Positions 1 through 8,093 of a DNA stretch of 64,000 bases are shown piece by piece. Numbering within the stretch: the stretch's first letter is position 1; each line of letters opens with the position of its first letter. This DNA is from Polynucleobacter sp. MWH-Svant-W18 (GTDB taxonomy: Bacteria; Pseudomonadota; Gammaproteobacteria; Burkholderiales; Burkholderiaceae): the NCBI RefSeq assembly GCF_018687495.1, contig NZ_CP061293.1, positions 930,001 through 994,000 on the forward strand. Reading direction: 5' to 3'. The notes below the pieces were generated by a model. That model had not been told where the DNA came from. It searched no databases and saw only the letters and a list, made by a program, of their open reading frames with translations. The position numbers and the translations under genes are program-made.

Positions 1-107
1 CCAGGCTTTAGATTGTCTTTGGCGCGATCCTGGGATTCCGTAGTGGGCTTTGCTCCTACTTCATTGCGAAATACATTAGCTAGGTATTGGCTTAGATTGA
101 CGTCCAT
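1..107 (-). CDS. 5' end of an unrecognised protein, cut by the left edge
   Basis: An open minus-strand frame begins at ATG 107-105 and stays open to base 1, giving 35 codons. The likely ribosome site AAGGGAG lies 2 bases before this ATG. The frame is also open upstream to an ATG at 146, so the start is uncertain. The visible N-terminus (MDVNLSQYLANVF...) is hydrophilic and shows no signal peptide. I recognise no family. It could be a chance frame, but the codons look gene-like. Confidence 0.4.
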   Translation of the reverse strand, partial: MDVNLSQYLANVFRNEVGAKPTTESQDRAKDNLKP

Positions 108-195
108 AGCTCCCTTGGATGCTGAAATGGTTGAATATTCCACCATCCTAGGGAGGATTTATTTCAATTTTATTAAGGGGTAAAGGAGTGCCGTA

Positions 196-216
196 AGACC
201 GAGGATCCCGCGGTCT
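196..216. repeat. Short inverted repeat (hairpin)
   Basis: AGACCG (196-201) pairs with CGGTCT (211-216), with an inner GG/CC pair across one mismatch and a 3-base loop. No T-run follows on either strand, so it is not an obvious terminator. It lies 20 bases from a second, longer hairpin. Confidence 0.4.
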
Positions 217-235
217 GAATGCCAATTTCGCCCAT

Positions 236-266
236 CTTACCTAAGCAGCAATGCTGCATAGGTAAG
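236..266. repeat. 14-bp hairpin just behind a 30-codon ORF
   Basis: CTTACCTA-A-GCAGC pairs with GCTGC-A-TAGGTAAG across a 3-base loop, with a single mismatch in the stem. On the minus strand it starts 6 bases after the stop codon of the small ORF at 272-364, where a terminator or 3'-end-stabilising structure would sit. There is no U-tract, so factor-independent termination is uncertain. Confidence 0.5.
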
Positions 267-271
267 AATCA

Positions 272-364
272 TTAACTGCCTAGGCGGTGTGAGAGATATC
301 GTTTAGCGTAGGCCTTGCGAGCCTCGTACCATGCGTCCCAAATCGATAAGAGTACTTTTTTCAT
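272..364 (-). CDS. Candidate 30-aa small protein
   Basis: ATG at 364-362 and TAA at 274-272 enclose 30 codons. A purine run (GGGGGG, 371-376) sits 6 bases upstream and could act as a weak ribosome site. The protein is basic and aromatic: it starts MKKVLLSIWDAWYEARKAY and then carries RYLSHRLG, so one amphipathic helix is plausible. I do not recognise a family. The hairpin at 236-266 directly follows the stop. No other gene is seen between the partial gene at the left edge and mgtC; the rest of 365-543 shows nothing I can name. Confidence 0.45.
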   Translation of the reverse strand: MKKVLLSIWDAWYEARKAYAKRYLSHRLGS

Positions 365-543
365 GACAAACCCCCCATAACAACAGATTGATCTGGACGT
401 CCTCATCATGTAAAGACGCCGCCATAACTTCATGTGGAGTGTTATCTATTGCCATGACATAGGAAAGACGGTTTTATGACCAATTGATGTAGCTCGGATA
501 CACTGGATCTATTAGCTATCCCATAGTGACTAAAGGAAAACCC

Positions 544-1020
544 ATGTGTGACTGGACTGTTTGCAGCACGATTGTCTTACGACTCGCTCTAGCCCTATTG
601 GTTGGCATCATCCTGGGTTTAAATCGCTGGATGCACCATAAGGCTGCTGGTATACGGACCCACTCTTTGGTGGCAATTGGCTCAGCATGCGCAGTGATGC
701 TGATCAGTGACTTCGTTCAAGATGACGCTCAGGCTGTTAGCCGCGTTCTTCAGGGTCTTATTACTGGTCTTGGCTTTTTAGGCGCTGGCGTCATTATTCG
801 TGAGCAGCATGCCCAAAAGGTCCATGGTCTGACTACCGCAGCTAGCCTGTGGGCAACTGCCCTGATTGGGGCGGCTTTTGGTGCCGGGCAATTTGCCTTG
901 GGCTTATTAACGCTAGGTGCGATATTGCTCACCTTAGTCCTTGGAGGCCCCCTAGAGAGGCTGATTGCAAGGCTGAATGGGGTCAAAAGAAGCTCAGAAA
1001 TTTCAGGGGATCCGGACTAA
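544..1020 (+). CDS. MgtC/SapB family membrane protein
   Basis: The 158-aa product has four or five hydrophobic segments and the MgtC N-terminal-domain features: R(L/M)xxALLVGxxLGLNR near residues 13-27, AGIRTHSLVAIGSA, LITGLGFLGAGVI and GLTTAASLWATALIG. It belongs to the inner-membrane MgtC/SapB/YhiD family, associated with growth under low magnesium or phosphate in several bacteria. It lacks the C-terminal soluble domain of long MgtC proteins, so it is the short form. I chose ATG 544 over the GTG at 526 because AAAGGA lies 6 bases before it. The start is about 0.8 kb from the end of phoR. Ion specificity cannot be read from the sequence. Confidence 0.85.
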   Translation: MCDWTVCSTIVLRLALALLVGIILGLNRWMHHKAAGIRTHSLVAIGSACAVMLISDFVQDDAQAVSRVLQGLITGLGFLGAGVIIREQHAQKVHGLTTAASLWATALIGAAFGAGQFALGLLTLGAILLTLVLGGPLERLIARLNGVKRSSEISGDPD

Positions 1021-1035
1021 TCCCCCCCCTGAAAT
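1000..1035 (+). terminator. Hairpin spanning the mgtC stop codon
   Basis: ATTTCAGGGG (1000-1009) is perfectly complementary to CCCCTGAAAT (1026-1035). A second small hairpin (ACCCA/TGGGT, 1036-1050) follows at once and ends in TTT. Together they probably form the mgtC 3' end, although the first arm lies inside the coding sequence and the T-run is short. Confidence 0.5.
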
Positions 1036-1104
1036 ACCCAAAAAATGGGTTTTGTAATATTAATTTGATAGGATGAGTCATCCAAACAGTGAAAAACTAA
1101 GCTT

Positions 1105-1305
1105 ATGAGCGATTATCGATACGAAGATGCAGTAAAACAACTGCAAGAAACAGGCGCCATTGGTCTCGTTGATCTTAAAAGCCTGCCCCATGAAGATCTC
1201 GTTGAGTTATTTGAAGAGATCAAGGTTTGGTGCTTATATGCCAGCGGTAAGGCTGAAAAGCTTCCAAAAGAGTCCAAAAAGAAGAAAAAGAAGAAAAAAG
1301 ACTAG
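1105..1305 (+). CDS. 66-aa lysine-tailed small protein, paralogue of the one at 12218-12394
   Basis: The product ends in a strongly basic tail (SKKKKKKKKD). The body carries the pattern L..TG...L.....L........I..WC.Y..GK.EKL.KE, shared with the 58-aa product at 12218-12394. Aligned without gaps over 55 residues, I count 22 identities. No signal peptide or membrane segment is visible, so it is probably cytosolic and may bind nucleic acid or membranes through the tail (inference). No strong Shine-Dalgarno precedes the ATG. It converges with phoR, with 26 bases between the stops. Function unknown. Confidence 0.75.
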   Translation: MSDYRYEDAVKQLQETGAIGLVDLKSLPHEDLVELFEEIKVWCLYASGKAEKLPKESKKKKKKKKD

Positions 1306-1331
1306 TTTTTCGACTATCCGCCCTATTTGGC

Positions 1332-2630
1332 TTATTCAGATAGGCGCTCTTTCGGAAAACGCAGCATAAAAGTGCTCCCCCTGCCTGGAGTACTCTCAAT
1401 AATGAGTTGGGCTTGATGACGGCTTGCAATGTGCTTCACGATTGCCAGTCCTAGGCCTGTACCACCAGTATCGCGAGAGCGGCTCCTATCTACCCGATAA
1501 AAACGCTCAGTCAATCTTGAAATATGTTCAGAAGCAATGCCAGGGCCGGTATCGCTTACAGAGAATTCGCCTTGGTCTTGCGCAATCATTTTCCATTTCA
1601 CGTGAATAGAGCCTGAATCTGGGGTATAGCGAATCGCATTGGATACGAGATTACTAAATGCAGAAAGAATTTCGCGTTCATCACCCAGGATATTGACAGC
1701 GGCTGCATTCTCAAAACTAAAAACATGCTTGCCTTGTGAGAGTGCTTCGGCATCATTTCGAAGATAAGCCATGACCGTTTCAAGATTGACTCGGGTGCTG
1801 ACAGCAGGCAGTGCATTTGCCTCGAGGTTGGCTAGAGTTAGTAAATCCTCAACCAAACCCTTCATGCGCTGTGCTTGAGACATCATCATTTCAAAGTATT
1901 GATCTCGTTGTTCCCTCTCAAGATCTAAAGACTGGACCGTCTCTAGAAAGCCCATCAATACTGTAATTGGGGTTCTCATTTCGTGGGAGACATTGGCCAC
2001 GAAGTCACGACGCATCGCATCTGCTTTCTGCAAATCGGTCACGTTTTGCACAAGCAATAGGTGGCGATTTTGACCAAATGGAAATACTTGTAGCATTAAA
2101 CTGAGGCTACTGTCAGGGCCCATGCGCTCCATGAGCAAAGGTTCTTCAAAATCACGTTTATTTAAATATTGAACAAATTCTGGTCGACGGATTAAGAAAT
2201 TAATGCGTTGCAATACATCTCTTTTGAAAATTAAACCAAAAAAACGCTCTGCAATTGCATTGCACCATTCAATCTGATCATCTTCATCCAACATCACAAT
2301 ACCGTTAGGTGATGCTTGAAACGCTTCAATGAAGTGATTGTGCTGTTGCTCAATGCTGCGCATTTTTTCTTTTAAGTTTTTCACTAAACGCTGCAACTTG
2401 AAAAAAACTTCTTCCCAAAATCCACCAGGAAGCGGCATGAGCTCTACTGAATCTGATTGCACGTATTTACCCAGGCGCGCCAGATTGATGTAGGAATAAA
2501 TCAATGGAATGGATAAGAATCCAAGACCGACAAAAATAGCCCAAGTTGGCCCAAATTGCTCTAAGGATAAAAAGGCGGCTATCAGTGCTAAAGAAACTAA
2601 GAACAGGATGCGGGCTAAGGCAGAAATCAT
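1332..2630 (-). CDS. phoR: Phosphate regulon sensor histidine kinase PhoR
   Basis: Inner-membrane sensor kinase that phosphorylates PhoB when phosphate is scarce and acts as its phosphatase when phosphate is plentiful. The 432-aa protein has two N-terminal membrane helices (about 5-23 and 28-48), a short linker, a PAS domain (about 98-200), a HisKA domain with phospho-acceptor H216 in FVANVSHEMRTP, and a HATPase domain with the N box (SNLVSNAIRYTP), DTGPGIA and GTGLGLAIVKH. There is no large periplasmic loop, as expected for PhoR, which senses through the Pst transporter and PhoU. It is the last gene of the pst-pho operon, 64 bases after phoB. Confidence 0.95.
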   Translation of the reverse strand: MISALARILFLVSLALIAAFLSLEQFGPTWAIFVGLGFLSIPLIYSYINLARLGKYVQSDSVELMPLPGGFWEEVFFKLQRLVKNLKEKMRSIEQQHNHFIEAFQASPNGIVMLDEDDQIEWCNAIAERFFGLIFKRDVLQRINFLIRRPEFVQYLNKRDFEEPLLMERMGPDSSLSLMLQVFPFGQNRHLLLVQNVTDLQKADAMRRDFVANVSHEMRTPITVLMGFLETVQSLDLEREQRDQYFEMMMSQAQRMKGLVEDLLTLANLEANALPAVSTRVNLETVMAYLRNDAEALSQGKHVFSFENAAAVNILGDEREILSAFSNLVSNAIRYTPDSGSIHVKWKMIAQDQGEFSVSDTGPGIASEHISRLTERFYRVDRSRSRDTGGTGLGLAIVKHIASRHQAQLIIESTPGRGSTFMLRFPKERLSE

Positions 2631-2694
2631 GGTGCAATCTTAGCCCATCTCAAGACTGCGCTAGAAATTGCATAAACAGGCAGCAAAGCCCTTT

Positions 2695-3408
2695 TTAACT
2701 CTCGCTTGGGGTTTTGGTGATCCGGTAACCGCTGCCTCTAACTGTCTCGATATAGTGATCACAATTAACCGGGGTCAAGGCTGCACGTAAGCGCTTGATA
2801 TGGACATCTACCGTCCGCTCTTCGATATAGACCTCGTTACCCCAGACGTTATCGAGCAGATTGGTTCTAGAATGAACTCGCTCTGGGTTCGACATAAAAA
2901 ATTGGAGTAAGCGGTATTCAGTGGGTCCAAGGGATACCGGCTTCGGATCGCTATCTGGCCAGATTGCCAAAACACGATGGGAGCTTGGGTCCAATTTCAA
3001 AGGTCCAATTGTTAGGGGTCCAGTGTCCTCCACTGGAGTCTGGCGACGTAACAAAGCCTTGACCCGGGCAATCAGCTCTTTCGGTGAAAAAGGCTTAGTG
3101 ACATAGTCATCAGCACCAGAATCTAGACCCAAGACCTTATCTGCTTCTTCGCTTTTAGCGGTCAGCATCAAAATGGGTAGGCCTCTAGTCCGATCATTGG
3201 CACGTAGCTCTTTAGCAAATTGCACGCCAGATTTTCCGGGAAGCATCCAGTCCAAAATAATTAAGCTGGGCAAACGATCTTTCATCAAACTGATCGCAAT
3301 ATCAGTTTGCATGGCCTTTTCAACCTCATAACCAGCATGAGTGAGATTGATAGCAATCAGCTCAGCGATTGATGGCTCATCTTCAACTATTAGTATGCGG
3401 TGAGTCAT
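2695..3408 (-). CDS. phoB: Phosphate regulon response regulator PhoB
   Basis: OmpR/PhoB-class transcription factor, 237 aa. The receiver domain (1-120) has the acidic pair at D10/E11, phospho-acceptor D53 in ILDWMLPGKSG, and the conserved lysine in VTKPFSPKEL. The C-terminal winged helix (about 135-232) includes GPTEYRLLQFF and the recognition-helix region VYIEERTVDVHIKRLR. Phosphorylated PhoB binds direct 11-bp-period repeats (Pho boxes); candidates lie upstream of pstS and in the 11.6-13.2 kb block. It lies 14 bases downstream of phoU and precedes phoR. Confidence 0.96.
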   Translation of the reverse strand: MTHRILIVEDEPSIAELIAINLTHAGYEVEKAMQTDIAISLMKDRLPSLIILDWMLPGKSGVQFAKELRANDRTRGLPILMLTAKSEEADKVLGLDSGADDYVTKPFSPKELIARVKALLRRQTPVEDTGPLTIGPLKLDPSSHRVLAIWPDSDPKPVSLGPTEYRLLQFFMSNPERVHSRTNLLDNVWGNEVYIEERTVDVHIKRLRAALTPVNCDHYIETVRGSGYRITKTPSES

Positions 3409-3422
3409 TTGGAGATAAATTG

Positions 3423-4130
3423 TTAAGGCTTATTGGCTTCGCGCACTAAATCTTCGTGGGGAATGTGACGGACATCAGAGCCCTTTGCAATATAGATCAC
3501 AAATTCTGCGATGTTCTTTGCATGGTCACCAATACGCTCGATCGCCTTAGCAATGCTCAACATATCGAGGCCAGTGCTGATCATATGGGGATCTTCCGCC
3601 ATATAGGACATCAATTTGCGAACAAACCCTCTGAATTCATCATCGATTTGACGATCCTCAGCAACCACTTCAGCAGCCGCAATAGTATCGAGACGCGCAA
3701 AGGAATCTAAGCTACGACGCAAGGAGTTAATCGCCATCTGACCAGATAAACGAATTTCTGCAACGTTAATGTTGTGTGGTGCACCAGACTGAATCAAGTT
3801 ACGAGTGCTCTTAGCAACACGCTCAGCCTCATCACCAGCACGCTCCAGATTGGTAATAGCTTTGGATACTGCCATCACCAGGCGCAAGTCACGTGCCGTT
3901 GGTTGGCGTTTCGCAATAACTTCTGTACAAGCTAAATCAATTTGAATTTCAAGATCATTCACCAACTTTTCATTCTCGATGACGACATTACAAGTATCGA
4001 GATCCATTTGTGTAAACGCACGCATGGCTGTTGAGATCTGTGACTCAACCAATCCACCCATTTCAAGCAAGCGGCTTGAAAGTGCATTTAAATCAGCATC
4101 AAATTGTGATGACAGGTGTTTATCAGGCAT
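3423..4130 (-). CDS. phoU: Phosphate-specific transport system accessory protein PhoU
   Basis: A 235-aa, all-helical cytosolic protein made of two PhoU repeats. Each contains the metal-binding signature region, seen as ITNLERAGDEAERVAKSTRN (first repeat, about 100-120) and KAIERIGDHAKNIAEFVIY (second, about 190-210). PhoU links Pst transport activity to PhoR and represses the regulon when phosphate is abundant. GGAGAC lies 5 bases before the ATG. It sits between pstB (13 bases upstream) and phoB, the usual order. Confidence 0.95.
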   Translation of the reverse strand: MPDKHLSSQFDADLNALSSRLLEMGGLVESQISTAMRAFTQMDLDTCNVVIENEKLVNDLEIQIDLACTEVIAKRQPTARDLRLVMAVSKAITNLERAGDEAERVAKSTRNLIQSGAPHNINVAEIRLSGQMAINSLRRSLDSFARLDTIAAAEVVAEDRQIDDEFRGFVRKLMSYMAEDPHMISTGLDMLSIAKAIERIGDHAKNIAEFVIYIAKGSDVRHIPHEDLVREANKP

Positions 4131-4143
4131 TTAATGTCTCCAA

Positions 4144-4992
4144 TTAACCGAAACGGCCAGTAATATAGTCTTCTGTTTCTTTACGCTTAGGCTTGATAAA
4201 GATTTCATCCGTTTTACCATACTCCACCAAGTTACCGAGGTACATATAGGCGGTGTAATCAGAAACGCGGGCAGCCTGCTGCATATTGTGGGTAACAATC
4301 GCAATGGTGTATTCGTGCTTGAGCTCATTGATGAGTTCTTCAATTTTGCCAGTAGAAATTGGATCTAATGCTGAAGTAGGCTCATCCAACAAAATCACTG
4401 AGGGCTTCACAGCTACACCACGAGCAATACACAGACGTTGTTGTTGACCGCCTGATAGTGACAAACCACTCTGATTCAATTTGTCTTTTGCTTCAGTCCA
4501 GAGAGCCGCTTTGTTCAAGGCCCATTCAACACGCTCGTCCATCTCGGAACGGGAGAGTTTTTCATACAAACGCACACCGAAGGCAATGTTTTCATAAATG
4601 GACATTGGGAACGGGGTTGGTTTTTGGAAAACCATACCAATACGGGAACGCAGCAAATTCAAGTCTTGACCTGGGGCTAGGATGTTTTGACCATAAAAAT
4701 TGATCTCACCTTCAGCGCGCTGACCTGGATAGAGGTCATACATACGGTTTAGGGTACGCAATAAGGTGGATTTACCGCAACCCGATGGCCCAATAAATGC
4801 TGTCACTTTACCCTGCTCAATATCCAAGTTAATACCTTTTAAGCCTTGGAATCCACCGTAGTAGAAATTGAGATTACGAACTTCAATCGCATTGATAGCG
4901 GCCTGCTCTGAATGTTGATTTGTTGTTTCCACTTTACCCCCTTGACTATCAATCGTATTTAAGTCAAACATTGTTTTCATATTGCTCATCAT
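4144..4992 (-). CDS. pstB: Phosphate ABC transporter ATP-binding protein PstB
   Basis: Cytoplasmic ATPase of the PstSCAB phosphate importer, 282 aa. It has Walker A (GPSGCGKST), a Q-loop ([11 protein letters not shown]), the ABC signature (LSGGQQQR), Walker B with D-loop ([13 protein letters not shown]) and the H-loop histidine (IVTHNMQQ). About 35 N-terminal residues before the ATPase core are variable. The start overlaps the pstA stop by 4 bases, which suggests translational coupling; AAGGA lies directly before the tandem ATG codons. Confidence 0.96.
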   Translation of the reverse strand: MMSNMKTMFDLNTIDSQGGKVETTNQHSEQAAINAIEVRNLNFYYGGFQGLKGINLDIEQGKVTAFIGPSGCGKSTLLRTLNRMYDLYPGQRAEGEINFYGQNILAPGQDLNLLRSRIGMVFQKPTPFPMSIYENIAFGVRLYEKLSRSEMDERVEWALNKAALWTEAKDKLNQSGLSLSGGQQQRLCIARGVAVKPSVILLDEPTSALDPISTGKIEELINELKHEYTIAIVTHNMQQAARVSDYTAYMYLGNLVEYGKTDEIFIKPKRKETEDYITGRFG

Positions 4993-5855
4993 CCTTGAAC
5001 CTTCTCACGGAATACGACGCGCGCCAAAATATTTAAGCCGAGAACGGCAAATGTAATTAGTAATGCTCCGCCCCATGCTAGTTCTACCCAGTTGTCATAG
5101 GGGCTCATTGCAAATTGGAAAATCACCACTGGCAAGTTCGCCATAGGTGCATTCATATTGGTGGAGAAGAACTGGTTATTCAAAGCCGTGAACAGCAATG
5201 GTGCAGTTTCACCACTGACGCGAGCAAGTGCCAATAAGATACCGGTCATCACTCCGCTTTGTGCAGCGCGCAGGGTAATCTTGAAAGCCACTTTCCACTT
5301 CGGCGTTCCCAATGCATAAGCTGCTTCACGCAAACTTCCCGGCACCAAGCGCAACATATTTTCAGTTGTGCGAACAACGACAGGAATAGCAATCAAGGCT
5401 AGAGCTACAGTACCGGCCCATCCAGAAAAGTGTCTTGCTTGTGCGACGATAAATGCGTAAACGAACAAGCCAATCACAATAGAGGGGGCTGAGAGCATGA
5501 TGTCTGTAACAAAACGGGTCACCGAAGCAACGCGGCTACGATCGCCATACTCTGATAAATAAAGTCCCGCCAATACACCGACAGGCGTACTGATAAAGGT
5601 ACAGCAACCCACTAGCAGTAAGCTGCCAACGATTGCATTTGCTAAGCCACCGCCATCAGAGCCTGGGGCTGGGGTGCTTGCTGTAAACAAAGACCAATCC
5701 AGAGCTGAGAATCCTTTAAATAAGAGAACGCCCAAAATCCAGAATAGAAAAATCATACCTAGGAGCATTGCCCCCATAGATAAAGTGAGTCCAATCTTAT
5801 TAGCGCGTTTACGCTTTGCGAAGATTGCTGGGTTGATATTTGAAGTATTGTTCAT
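4989..5855 (-). CDS. pstA: Phosphate ABC transporter permease PstA
   Basis: Inner-membrane permease subunit with six predicted helices and the EAA-type loop ([30 protein letters not shown], about 185-215 in shortened form). I start it at ATG 5855, giving 288 aa: AAGGGA lies 7 bases upstream and ATG overlaps the pstC stop as ATGA. A longer frame from 5897 would overlap pstC by 46 bases and has no better ribosome site. With PstC it forms the transmembrane channel energised by PstB. Confidence 0.93.
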   Translation of the reverse strand: MNNTSNINPAIFAKRKRANKIGLTLSMGAMLLGMIFLFWILGVLLFKGFSALDWSLFTASTPAPGSDGGGLANAIVGSLLLVGCCTFISTPVGVLAGLYLSEYGDRSRVASVTRFVTDIMLSAPSIVIGLFVYAFIVAQARHFSGWAGTVALALIAIPVVVRTTENMLRLVPGSLREAAYALGTPKWKVAFKITLRAAQSGVMTGILLALARVSGETAPLLFTALNNQFFSTNMNAPMANLPVVIFQFAMSPYDNWVELAWGGALLITFAVLGLNILARVVFREKVQG

Positions 5856-6841
5856 GTTTTCATCCCTTGCTTCTTCTCCATATTGTTGAGCATCCACTTA
5901 GCGCATGCCAACACAATGAAAGTAATGATGAAGAGCGCTAAACCCAGCGCGTAGAGTGAAGAAAGGTGATTGCCAGCTTCCGCTTCACCAAATTCGTTTG
6001 CCAAAGTTGATGCAATGGATGTGCCTGGTGCAAATAATGAGGCGGATAGACGATGCGCATTACCGATCACGAAAGTAACGGCCATAGTTTCACCGAGCGC
6101 TCTACCAAGGCCCAACATCACACCACCGATAACACCAGCTTTGGTGTAAGGAAGTACAACGTTCTTAACCACTTCCCAAGTTGTGCAACCAATACCGTAG
6201 GCAGACTCTTTAAGAACCGGTGGAACGATTTCAAATACGTCACGCATTACAGACGCGATAAAAGGCAGAATCATCATGGCGAGGATTAAGCCAGCACACA
6301 AAATACCAATACCGTTGTAAGCACCTGAGAACAGAATGCCCAATCCAGGAATTTGTCCTAATGTTTCAGCAAGTGCAGGCTGGATATATTCTGCAAATAA
6401 TGGAGCAAAAATAAATAAACCAAACATACCGTAAATAATAGAAGGCACCGCTGCCAGCAACTCAACTGCTGTACCGAGGGGTCTACGCAATGGACCTGGA
6501 CAGAGTTCTGTTAAAAATACTGCGATACCAAAGCTCAATGGCACTGCAATCAACAAAGCAATGATTGAGGTCACTACAGTACCGTAGATCGCAATCAAGC
6601 CACCAAACTCACCATTCACAATATCCCACTCTTGGGTGAAGAAGAATGCTGGGCCGAAGGTGTGCAATGCAGGCCATGCATTGATTACGAGTGAAATCAA
6701 AATGCCCATCAATGCGATTAACACAGATAGAGCAAAGAATTGGGTAATGCCATGAAACAGGAAGTCTTGGACTCGCTGTAATTTAGCAATTCTCAGGGCC
6801 TGAGGAGTAGGCGCTGAATGTGACTGCGTGATATCCATCAT
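5852..6841 (-). CDS. pstC: Phosphate ABC transporter permease PstC
   Basis: Inner-membrane permease partner of PstA, 329 aa. It has a cytosolic N-terminus of about 35 residues, six hydrophobic helices, and the EAA motif region [21 protein letters not shown]. The conserved [28 protein letters not shown] block is typical of PstC. It lies 85 bases downstream of pstS, across a hairpin likely to lower or shape expression relative to the binding protein. Confidence 0.95.
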   Translation of the reverse strand: MMDITQSHSAPTPQALRIAKLQRVQDFLFHGITQFFALSVLIALMGILISLVINAWPALHTFGPAFFFTQEWDIVNGEFGGLIAIYGTVVTSIIALLIAVPLSFGIAVFLTELCPGPLRRPLGTAVELLAAVPSIIYGMFGLFIFAPLFAEYIQPALAETLGQIPGLGILFSGAYNGIGILCAGLILAMMILPFIASVMRDVFEIVPPVLKESAYGIGCTTWEVVKNVVLPYTKAGVIGGVMLGLGRALGETMAVTFVIGNAHRLSASLFAPGTSIASTLANEFGEAEAGNHLSSLYALGLALFIITFIVLACAKWMLNNMEKKQGMKT

Positions 6842-6863
6842 AGATTAGCTTATTTAAATATTG

Positions 6864-6893
6864 AAACAGCCCCACAAGGGTGTGGAGCTGTTT
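6864..6893 (-). terminator. Intercistronic hairpin between pstS and pstC
   Basis: AAACAGC (6864-6870) pairs with GCTGTTT (6887-6893), with an inner CCAC/GTGG helix. The following minus-strand sequence is AT-rich but lacks a clean T-run. This suits partial termination or protection of the upstream pstS message, a common way to make more PstS than PstCAB. The function is inferred. Confidence 0.6.
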
Positions 6894-6926
6894 ATTGATC
6901 AATGATTAAAGATTAATCATCCAACC

Positions 6927-7949
6927 TTACTTAGTAATAACTTTAGTGAATACATTCTTGCGAATAAAGTCAGTTGTTGCGTCAGGCATTGGAACATAGT
7001 CCAAATCTTCGGCCATTTTCTTGCCGTCTTTGAATGCAAATTCAAAGAACTTGATCACTTCAGCAGCAGTTGCTTTGTTTTCTGGCTTCTTGTATAGCAA
7101 GATGAAAGAAGCGCCAGTGATTGGCCAAGACTTAGCACCAGAGGCATTGGTGATGAATGTGCCCATACCAGGAATCTTTGACCAATCTGTACCAGCAGCG
7201 GCAGCAGCGAAAGTAGCATCATCTGGAGCCACAAAATTACCGTCTTTGTTTTTCAAAGAGATGAAAGTCATTTTGTTTTTCTTAGCATATGCGTACTCAA
7301 CATAACCGATTGCATTTTTAACGCGCGTTACGTTAGCAGCTACACCTTCATTACCCTTGCCACCAACAGTGGAAGCAGCAGGCCACTTCACGTTCGCACC
7401 AGAACCAACTGCATCTTTAAACAAAACGCTAGTTTTGGCCAAGTAGTCAGTAAAAATTGCTGTTGTGCCAGAGCCGTCAGCACGGGTTACAACAGTGATT
7501 GGGCCAGAAGGGATCTTCACGCCTGGATTCATGATGGCGATACGCTTGTCACCCCAATCAGAAATAACACCCTGGAAAATATCAGCCAATGTAGGGCCAT
7601 CTAATTTGATTTCACCTGGCTTAACACCATCAACGTTAATCACTGGAACAACACCACCGATAATTGCAGGAAATTGAACCAGGCCATCCGCTTCGAGATC
7701 ATCAAACTTCACTGGATTATCAGTTGCACCGAAATCTACAGTTTTTGCTTTAATTTGTTTAATACCGCCAGAGGAGCCAATAGATTGGTAATTCAAATTA
7801 GAGCCAGACTTTGCTTTGAAAGCCTCAGCCCATTTTGCATAAATTGGGTAAGGAAATGTTGCACCGGCACCGGTCATATCTACTGCAAATGCAGCCGGAG
7901 CAAGCGAGATAGCGCTAATAACTAGAGCTTTCTTCAAAAAAGATTTCAT
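6927..7949 (-). CDS. pstS: Periplasmic phosphate-binding protein PstS
   Basis: A 340-aa protein with a signal peptide (residues 1-22, cleavage after AAFA) and the PstS core: GAGATFPYPIYAKW, SIGSSGGIKQI, DFGATDNP, and the phosphate-contacting loop VTRADGSGTTAIFTDYL. It captures phosphate in the periplasm and delivers it to PstCA. It is the first gene of the operon, preceded by AAGGA 9 bases before the ATG and by a Pho box at 8012-8029. Confidence 0.97.
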   Translation of the reverse strand: MKSFLKKALVISAISLAPAAFAVDMTGAGATFPYPIYAKWAEAFKAKSGSNLNYQSIGSSGGIKQIKAKTVDFGATDNPVKFDDLEADGLVQFPAIIGGVVPVINVDGVKPGEIKLDGPTLADIFQGVISDWGDKRIAIMNPGVKIPSGPITVVTRADGSGTTAIFTDYLAKTSVLFKDAVGSGANVKWPAASTVGGKGNEGVAANVTRVKNAIGYVEYAYAKKNKMTFISLKNKDGNFVAPDDATFAAAAAGTDWSKIPGMGTFITNASGAKSWPITGASFILLYKKPENKATAAEVIKFFEFAFKDGKKMAEDLDYVPMPDATTDFIRKNVFTKVITK

Positions 7950-7995
7950 GAAAAATTGTCCTTGGATGAAAATTTCGCAACATTGCGATACATGG

Positions 7996-8029
7996 ACAAT
8001 ACGATTTCACTATGACTATTTAGTGACAC
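7996..8029 (-). promoter_or_regulatory. Pho box and -10 of the pst-pho operon
   Basis: On the minus strand, GTGTCACTAAATAGTCAT (8029-8012) matches the enterobacterial Pho box CTGTCATAAAACTGTCAT at 13 of 18 positions, with two half-sites 11 bp apart. Ten bases further on is TATTGT (8001-7996), a plausible -10. PhoB boxes normally replace the -35 element at this spacing. Confidence 0.7.
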
Positions 8030-8093
8030 TAGGCCTATTTTAGATATTTATCTATATAAATCAATGACTTAAATAGTTTTCTATGACTAAAAT

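Noticed and set aside
1060..1104. Possible Pho box before the 66-aa lysine-tailed gene (AGTCAT at 1076)
   Set aside because: Neither the site 11 bases up nor down resembles a half-site, so there is no evidence that this copy is PhoB-controlled.
8064..8088. Two further AGTCAT half-sites upstream of the pstS Pho box
   Set aside because: They lie 19 bases apart, out of step with the 11-bp period, with no matching partner sites at 11 or 22 bases.
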